64,000 nt of DNA from Haloferax gibbonsii ATCC 33959 (GTDB lineage: Archaea; Halobacteriota; Halobacteria; Halobacteriales; Haloferacaceae): positions 469,083 to 533,082 of the forward strand of contig NZ_AOLJ01000011.1 in the NCBI RefSeq assembly GCF_000336775.1. Direction: 5' to 3'. Below, one piece after another: positions 58,013-64,000 of the stretch. Position 1 is the stretch's first letter, and the number at the start of each line of letters is the position of its first letter. The notes beneath the pieces are model-generated. The model ran no database searches and had not been told where the DNA came from. It worked only from the letters and a program-made list of their open reading frames with translations. Both the position numbers and the translations under genes were made by a program.

Positions 58013-59050
58013 TCAGTCCTCGAACTCCGTCTGCTCCGACGCGAACGACGCCGCGCTCGGTCCGGGCGCGTGAGCGCTGTGGTAGGCCTGACTGTAGCTG
58101 CGGAGCTTCCCGATGAGGTAGAGCCCGAAGATGCCGTCGTAGATGATGACGTAGACGAGGAAGGCCGCGAGACCACCGATGCCGGTTATCCCCGCGATGA
58201 CGGACGAGCCGAGGCCGACCGTCGAGTTGTACGTCGCGTGGACGAGCGCCGCGAGGATGAGGCCCTTGATGACGATGGGCCCGGCGTTCTCCTTGTTGAA
58301 CTTGGCGAGGCCGAGGTAGTAGCCGGCGATGGCCGAGTAGATGACGTGGCCCGGACCGGCGAGCGCTCGGACCGCGGTAATCGTCCCGCCGGCGGCGATG
58401 ATGCCGACGCCGCCGGACCCGACGTCGAGTCCCGACGAGGTGAGGTTCCGAGTGATGTACAGGGCGTTTTCGATGGTGGCGAAGCCGAGACCGGCCATCG
58501 CGCCGTAGACCGCGCCGTCGATGACGGCGTTGAAACTGTCGTGGGAGTAGGCGTACAGCCTGACCGCGAGGAGCTTGACGGTCTCTTCGACCGGACCGAC
58601 CACGAGGAAGTAGAACACGATACTGCCGAGGAAGCCGATAGACAGCTGGAACTCGGCCGCGATAGTCTGACCGACGTTGCTCAGAAGCGAGTTGAGAATC
58701 GCGGCGAACGTGGCCGTGAGGACGCCGAGGAGGAACGTCACCACGAGCATCGACAGCGGCTCGTTTTGGGTCACGTCGGAGTAGTAGACGTAGCCCGCGA
58801 GCGCGAGCGCCGGAAGCGCCGAAAGCAGGGTGAGCGCGCCGACCTGCGGGTCGGTGAGCGCCGAGAGGCCGCCGATACCGACGAGGATGAGCAACGCGGC
58901 GAGGACGACCACCGCGCGGGTCGACGCGACCAGCACCCGGTAGAGCGCGACCGCGAGCCCGTCAACCGAGGTTCGTTCCTCCCACGTGGCGATGTCGTAG
59001 AGGTCGTCCGAGCCGTCGGACGCCTGCTCGACTGGGTCCTGCTGGTCCAT
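58013..59050 (-). CDS. PrsW family intramembrane metalloprotease
   Basis: A 345-residue membrane protein with about nine helices. It has the PrsW motifs: E155-E156-x2-K159 (VEETVKL), F190-x3-E194-N195 (FATIENALY) and H235 in AGPGHVIYSAIAGYYLG. The family cleaves membrane substrates such as anti-sigma factors in bacteria; archaeal substrates are unknown. An acidic N-terminus of about 30 residues precedes the first helix. The ATG at 59050 (MDQQDPVEQ) is preferred to one eight codons upstream. Confidence 0.9.
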   Translation of the reverse strand: MDQQDPVEQASDGSDDLYDIATWEERTSVDGLAVALYRVLVASTRAVVVLAALLILVGIGGLSALTDPQVGALTLLSALPALALAGYVYYSDVTQNEPLSMLVVTFLLGVLTATFAAILNSLLSNVGQTIAAEFQLSIGFLGSIVFYFLVVGPVEETVKLLAVRLYAYSHDSFNAVIDGAVYGAMAGLGFATIENALYITRNLTSSGLDVGSGGVGIIAAGGTITAVRALAGPGHVIYSAIAGYYLGLAKFNKENAGPIVIKGLILAALVHATYNSTVGLGSSVIAGITGIGGLAAFLVYVIIYDGIFGLYLIGKLRSYSQAYHSAHAPGPSAASFASEQTEFED

Positions 59051-59212
59051 CACGTGGCATAAAGGGTATCGCATCTGGTAATAGCTTCGGCCACGGCACC
59101 CCGCGGCCGACCGGCTGAACGGTCAATAGTCGGCTGGCCGGCGACCGTTCGTCCGGCCCAGCGACCGACTGCCGACCGTACGACGTTAATGCCTCCGCTC
59201 CGAAGGGCGGGT

Positions 59213-59587
59213 ATGCACTTCGACCCCCGCGAACAGGCGGCGCTCCGCGAGGTCGGCCTCGACACCGACGACCTCCGGGCCGCGTCGGACCTCGTGAGCG
59301 ACGCAGTCGAATCGGACGCAGACGCCATCGCCGCGTTCTTCGGCGACGGCGGGACGGTCTACTCGGACATGGAGATGGCCCACAGCGCGAGTGACGTGCA
59401 GGAACACGCCGTCGACCACGTCGACCTCTACACCCACGGCGCGGACCTCCGCGGCTACCTCAAGTTCGACTCGTGGGGCGTCCCCATCGAGGGCGGCCGC
59501 GTGCTCAGCGAGGAGAGAATCGAACTGACGCTCGGCCCGACGGTCGACGCTCGCGTCACCTTCGCCCGCGACCCCGACGAGCTATGA
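59213..59587 (+). CDS. Small acidic haloarchaeal protein ahead of FAU-1
   Basis: A 124-residue acidic soluble protein. An N-terminal helical half (MHFDPREQAALREVGLDTDDLRAASDLVSDAVESDADAIAAFFG) is followed by a beta-rich half (DLYTHGADLRGYLKFDSWGVPIEGGRVLSEERIELTLG). No motif is known to me. Its stop overlaps the FAU-1 start by four bases (ATGA), so it is translated with FAU-1 and may work with it in RNA metabolism. The ATG at 59213 is used. Confidence 0.75.
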   Translation: MHFDPREQAALREVGLDTDDLRAASDLVSDAVESDADAIAAFFGDGGTVYSDMEMAHSASDVQEHAVDHVDLYTHGADLRGYLKFDSWGVPIEGGRVLSEERIELTLGPTVDARVTFARDPDEL

Positions 59588-60990
59588 GGGTCCGCGTCCG
59601 CGGCATCTACGCCACCGCGCTCACGGGCGTCTTCCTCGACGACGGCCACGACGTGGTGCAGGCGTCCGGCCCGATTCGGGAGCGCTTCGACGCCGAGTTC
59701 GACTCGTCGGACCACGACGTGTCGGTCGAGACGACGCGGAACCGACAGGGCGTCGGCGCGACCGGCGCGCCCGAGGCGGTCGCAACGGCCACAGAGCGAC
59801 TCACCGAACTCGGCATCGACACCTTCGCGTGGGACGACCCCGCGCCGACCGGCGCGGTGTTCGACACCCGCGTGACCGACACCCTCGGCGGCGGCGCGGT
59901 CTGCGACCTCGGCGAGGCCGAGGGCTACCTCTCGTACGGCGACTTCGACGGGCACGTGGAAGTCGGCGACGAGGTCCGCGTGCAGGTCGCCGAGTCGGCC
60001 CCGCCGTGGGACTCCCGCCGCGCCGAACTGACCGGCGACGTCCGCGCCGTCGCGGGGCTGGCGACGCTCGACCCCGATTCGGAGGGCGTCCGCGTCGACA
60101 CCCGCGACGAGGCCGCAGCCCGCGAACTGGCGGGAATGACGGACCTCCTCGGCGGCGACCCGCCCGAGGGCTGGGGAATCCGCTGGCACCGCGACGCCGT
60201 CGACGCCGACATGAGCGCCCTGAACGACGCGCTCGACCGGGCGGCCGAGGTGGCCGCGGAACTCGATGGCGCGCTCTCCGAACCCGTCGACGCCCCGCGG
60301 GCGGTCGCGGCTCCCACCGCGACGACGTGGGTCTGGTTCGGCCGCGAGACCCGGTTCGAACTCGACGCCCAGCGCCGGGCCGTCGAGACGACGATGCCCG
60401 GCCACCACCGGACGAAGGCCGCCTCGCCGAAGGCCTCCGCCGGCGTCGACCTCGCGGAGTCGCTCTGCGAGTCGGTCGGCGACGGCGAGTTCCCCTTCGA
60501 CGTGGTGACCGCGCAGTTCGGCCCGCTGGAAGGCGACGACGTGGAAATCGGCCACGGGAAGCCGGACGGTCGGCTCATCACGCTCGGCTCCGGCGAGGTG
60601 ACGGACCGCGACCCCGAGGGAACGGTGGAACTCCGGCGCGGCATGACCGGCGGCGGCACCTACGACGCCCTCGGCGTCGACCGCGAGTCCGGCGACGTGG
60701 CGGTCACGAAGTTCCGCGAGGGGCGCTGGTGGTACCCGACGGTGTACCGCGACTCCGACGGCGGTGTCAAGGGCACCTACGTCAACATCTGCACGCCCGT
60801 CGAGTGCTTCCCCGACCAGATTCGATATATCGACCTCCACGTTGACGTGGTGAAACACGCCGACGGGACGGTCGAGCGGGTCGACGACGACGAACTCGAC
60901 GAAGCCGTCGAGGCCGGCCACATCTCCGAGGAGTTGGCCGAAAAAGCGCGGTCGGTGGCGTCGAGTCTGGAGTCGGCGCTGTCGGGGTAG
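59584..60990 (+). CDS. fau-1: RNA-binding protein/ribonuclease FAU-1 (RNase E/G-like)
   Basis: A 468-residue archaeal FAU-1 protein. The N-terminal S1-like RNA-binding region (MRVRVRGIYATALTGVFLDDGHDVVQASGPI) and the second beta domain (GAVCDLGEAEGYLSYGDFDGHVEVGDEVRVQV) correspond to RNase E/G N-termini. The C-terminal half has the DUF402-type fold (RLITLGSGEVTDRDPEGTVELRRGMTGGGTYDALG; RYIDLHVDVVKHADGTVERVDDDELDEAVEAG). FAU-1 members have been reported to bind or process A/U-rich RNA. It overlaps the preceding small gene. Confidence 0.93.
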   Translation: MRVRVRGIYATALTGVFLDDGHDVVQASGPIRERFDAEFDSSDHDVSVETTRNRQGVGATGAPEAVATATERLTELGIDTFAWDDPAPTGAVFDTRVTDTLGGGAVCDLGEAEGYLSYGDFDGHVEVGDEVRVQVAESAPPWDSRRAELTGDVRAVAGLATLDPDSEGVRVDTRDEAAARELAGMTDLLGGDPPEGWGIRWHRDAVDADMSALNDALDRAAEVAAELDGALSEPVDAPRAVAAPTATTWVWFGRETRFELDAQRRAVETTMPGHHRTKAASPKASAGVDLAESLCESVGDGEFPFDVVTAQFGPLEGDDVEIGHGKPDGRLITLGSGEVTDRDPEGTVELRRGMTGGGTYDALGVDRESGDVAVTKFREGRWWYPTVYRDSDGGVKGTYVNICTPVECFPDQIRYIDLHVDVVKHADGTVERVDDDELDEAVEAGHISEELAEKARSVASSLESALSG

Positions 60991-61026
60991 CCGCGTCAGT
61001 CAGTACGAAGAGATTTCCTCGGGTGG

Positions 61027-61749
61027 ATGAAACCACTCCCAAGAATGGTCGAAGCAGTCGCATTCGACTTGGGCGGGACGTTGTTTCACGGAGAGGACGA
61101 CGTCTCGAAAGCGAAATCAGTGCTGTACGAGCGTTTGTGTGAGCGAGGATACGAACTCGACTCATCGAAGTTCGAGTCGATTTTGCGAGAAGCGAGTGTG
61201 CGGTTCGCGGCGCAGTACCACGGAGACTATCGCCGGTTCCACTTCGGGGCGTTCTCGGAGGTGTTTTTCGACGTATGGGGCGTAGACACAACAGCGGAAG
61301 AGCGAGCATCCTTCGATCGATTGTTCTGGCAGACGCGGCTGAGACACCAATCTCTCGACGAACATGCCGAGTCCGTCCTTCGATTCTGTCGCCGTCAGGA
61401 CCTCGTCACAGGAGTCATCACGAACGGAAACCGGATGATGACTGAAACTCGCCTCGAAACCGCCGGCATCGCAGATGAATTTGACGTCGTACTGTGTTCG
61501 ACCGGCGTCCAAGCCGAGAAATCGACCGTCGAACCGTTCGAAATCTTCTTAGATGAAACCGGACTCGACGGGACAGACTGTGTGATGGTCGGAGACCGAA
61601 TAGACGAGGACACCTGGGCGGCGGAAGTCGGTATGACGACGGTCTATCTCTCGGGAGGTTCAGCGGAATCACGCGGACCCGAACGCGAGCCCGACTACAC
61701 AATCGACAGCCTCGACGAGTTACCGCGGGTCGTCACCGAACTGCTGTAG
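61027..61749 (+). CDS. HAD family hydrolase
   Basis: A 240-residue HAD phosphatase. Motif I is VAFDLGGTLFHG (the usual DxDGTL reads DLGGTL, so the acid Asp is Gly), motif II is GVITNGN, motif III is QAEKSTVEPF (lysine) and motif IV is VMVGDRIDEDTWAAEVGMTTVYL. Codon use is noticeably more A/T-rich than in neighbours (for example tttcac, gaagca, tcagtg, gaacat), which suggests later acquisition. A start at 61045 (MVEAVAFDLGG) fits the family better than 61027. It may be a phosphoglycolate phosphatase-like or noncanonical pyrimidine phosphatase. Confidence 0.87.
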   Translation: MKPLPRMVEAVAFDLGGTLFHGEDDVSKAKSVLYERLCERGYELDSSKFESILREASVRFAAQYHGDYRRFHFGAFSEVFFDVWGVDTTAEERASFDRLFWQTRLRHQSLDEHAESVLRFCRRQDLVTGVITNGNRMMTETRLETAGIADEFDVVLCSTGVQAEKSTVEPFEIFLDETGLDGTDCVMVGDRIDEDTWAAEVGMTTVYLSGGSAESRGPEREPDYTIDSLDELPRVVTELL

Positions 61750-61832
61750 GACTGCATCTACCAGACAGTAGTTACCGAACCGAGGAACCGACCGAACCGA
61801 ACGAAGTGAGGTTCGGCCTTTTTTCCTCCAGG

Positions 61833-61876
61833 TTTTTACGGTGAGTGGGTCGCAAAGCGACCCCGAGCCGTAAAAA
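61833..61876. terminator. Symmetric terminator between convergent genes
   Basis: An extended inverted repeat: outer arms tttttacgg (61833-61841) and ccgtaaaaa (61868-61876), inner stem gggtcgc (61847-61853)/gcgaccc (61857-61863) with loop aaa. A run of T (61819-61824) precedes it on the + strand. It lies between the HAD gene (+) and the NifU-type gene (-), and gives T runs on both strands, so it can end both transcripts. Confidence 0.7.
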
Positions 61877-61882
61877 AGTGGG

Positions 61883-63949
<2,067 letters not shown>

Positions 63950-64000
63950 TCAGTCTGCACTGGGTTGCGTGAGAACTGAAGCGACGCCGGCGGGGATGGG

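Overview
The window is GC-rich haloarchaeal chromosome. It shows acidic proteomes, leaderless starts with a TATA element about 25-30 bases upstream, archaeal Sec61-beta, L40e, thermosome, ABCE1 and FAU-1 proteins, Tat signals, PGF-CTERM anchors and F420 metabolism. The citrate synthase, thermosome (557 residues with a GGM-rich tail) and a 58-residue zinc-finger protein look like those of Haloferax, so I infer Haloferax or a very close relative. Genes sit close together on both strands. I see no rRNA, transposase, integrase, CRISPR array or recognisable prophage. This is core chromosome, and I found no convincing undescribed defence or mobile system.

Region by region. 1-6.2 kb: a cut-off isoaspartate methyltransferase, a small DUF2892 membrane protein, a degenerate NrS-1-like primase-polymerase protein, threonine synthase, an AstE-type deacylase and a duplicated PhoU/RCK_C regulator. 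6.3-10.7 kb: citrate synthase, a MATE exporter and threonine ammonia-lyase. 10.7-15.7 kb: cytochrome bd oxidase with a small membrane gene behind it, RidA, tRNA-Ser(GGA) and a structured gene-free stretch. 15.8-24.5 kb: thermosome, alanine dehydrogenase-like protein, two zinc or membrane microproteins, leucyl-tRNA synthetase, two tandem Hsp20 genes and prephenate dehydratase. 24.6-28.3 kb: HisH and a PhnD-PhnC-PhnE phosphonate-type ABC importer. 28.3-33.7 kb: a DNA-uracil repair cluster (UDG, DUF99, DUF5786), an MBL hydrolase, L40e, thioredoxin, Sec61-beta, PdxT and HisE.

33.9-41.3 kb: an MFS carrier, an F420-dependent NADP reductase, HAD and UPF0146 genes, archaemetzincin, UspA, the RNA cyclase RtcA, a Raf-kinase-inhibitor-like protein and a two-domain VOC protein. 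41.4-46 kb: ABCE1 with an EMC6-like insertase, a winged-helix regulator and a PIN-ATPase-KH protein. 46-54.3 kb: a chemotaxis transducer, M20 and M32 peptidases, the zinc-finger microprotein, a UvrD-type helicase and an M24-fold protein without its metal ligands. 54.3-64 kb: an SLC13 permease with RCK_C domains, a DUF502 protein, riboflavin synthase, a PrsW-type protease, FAU-1, a HAD phosphatase of more A/T-rich codon use, a NifU-type protein and a Tat-exported, PGF-CTERM-anchored LVIVD protein.

The strongest local groupings are the uracil-repair operon (29.2-30.6 kb), the ABCE1-EMC6 pair (41.4-43.6 kb), the cyd locus, the phosphonate importer and several promoter-linked palindromes that look like operators.
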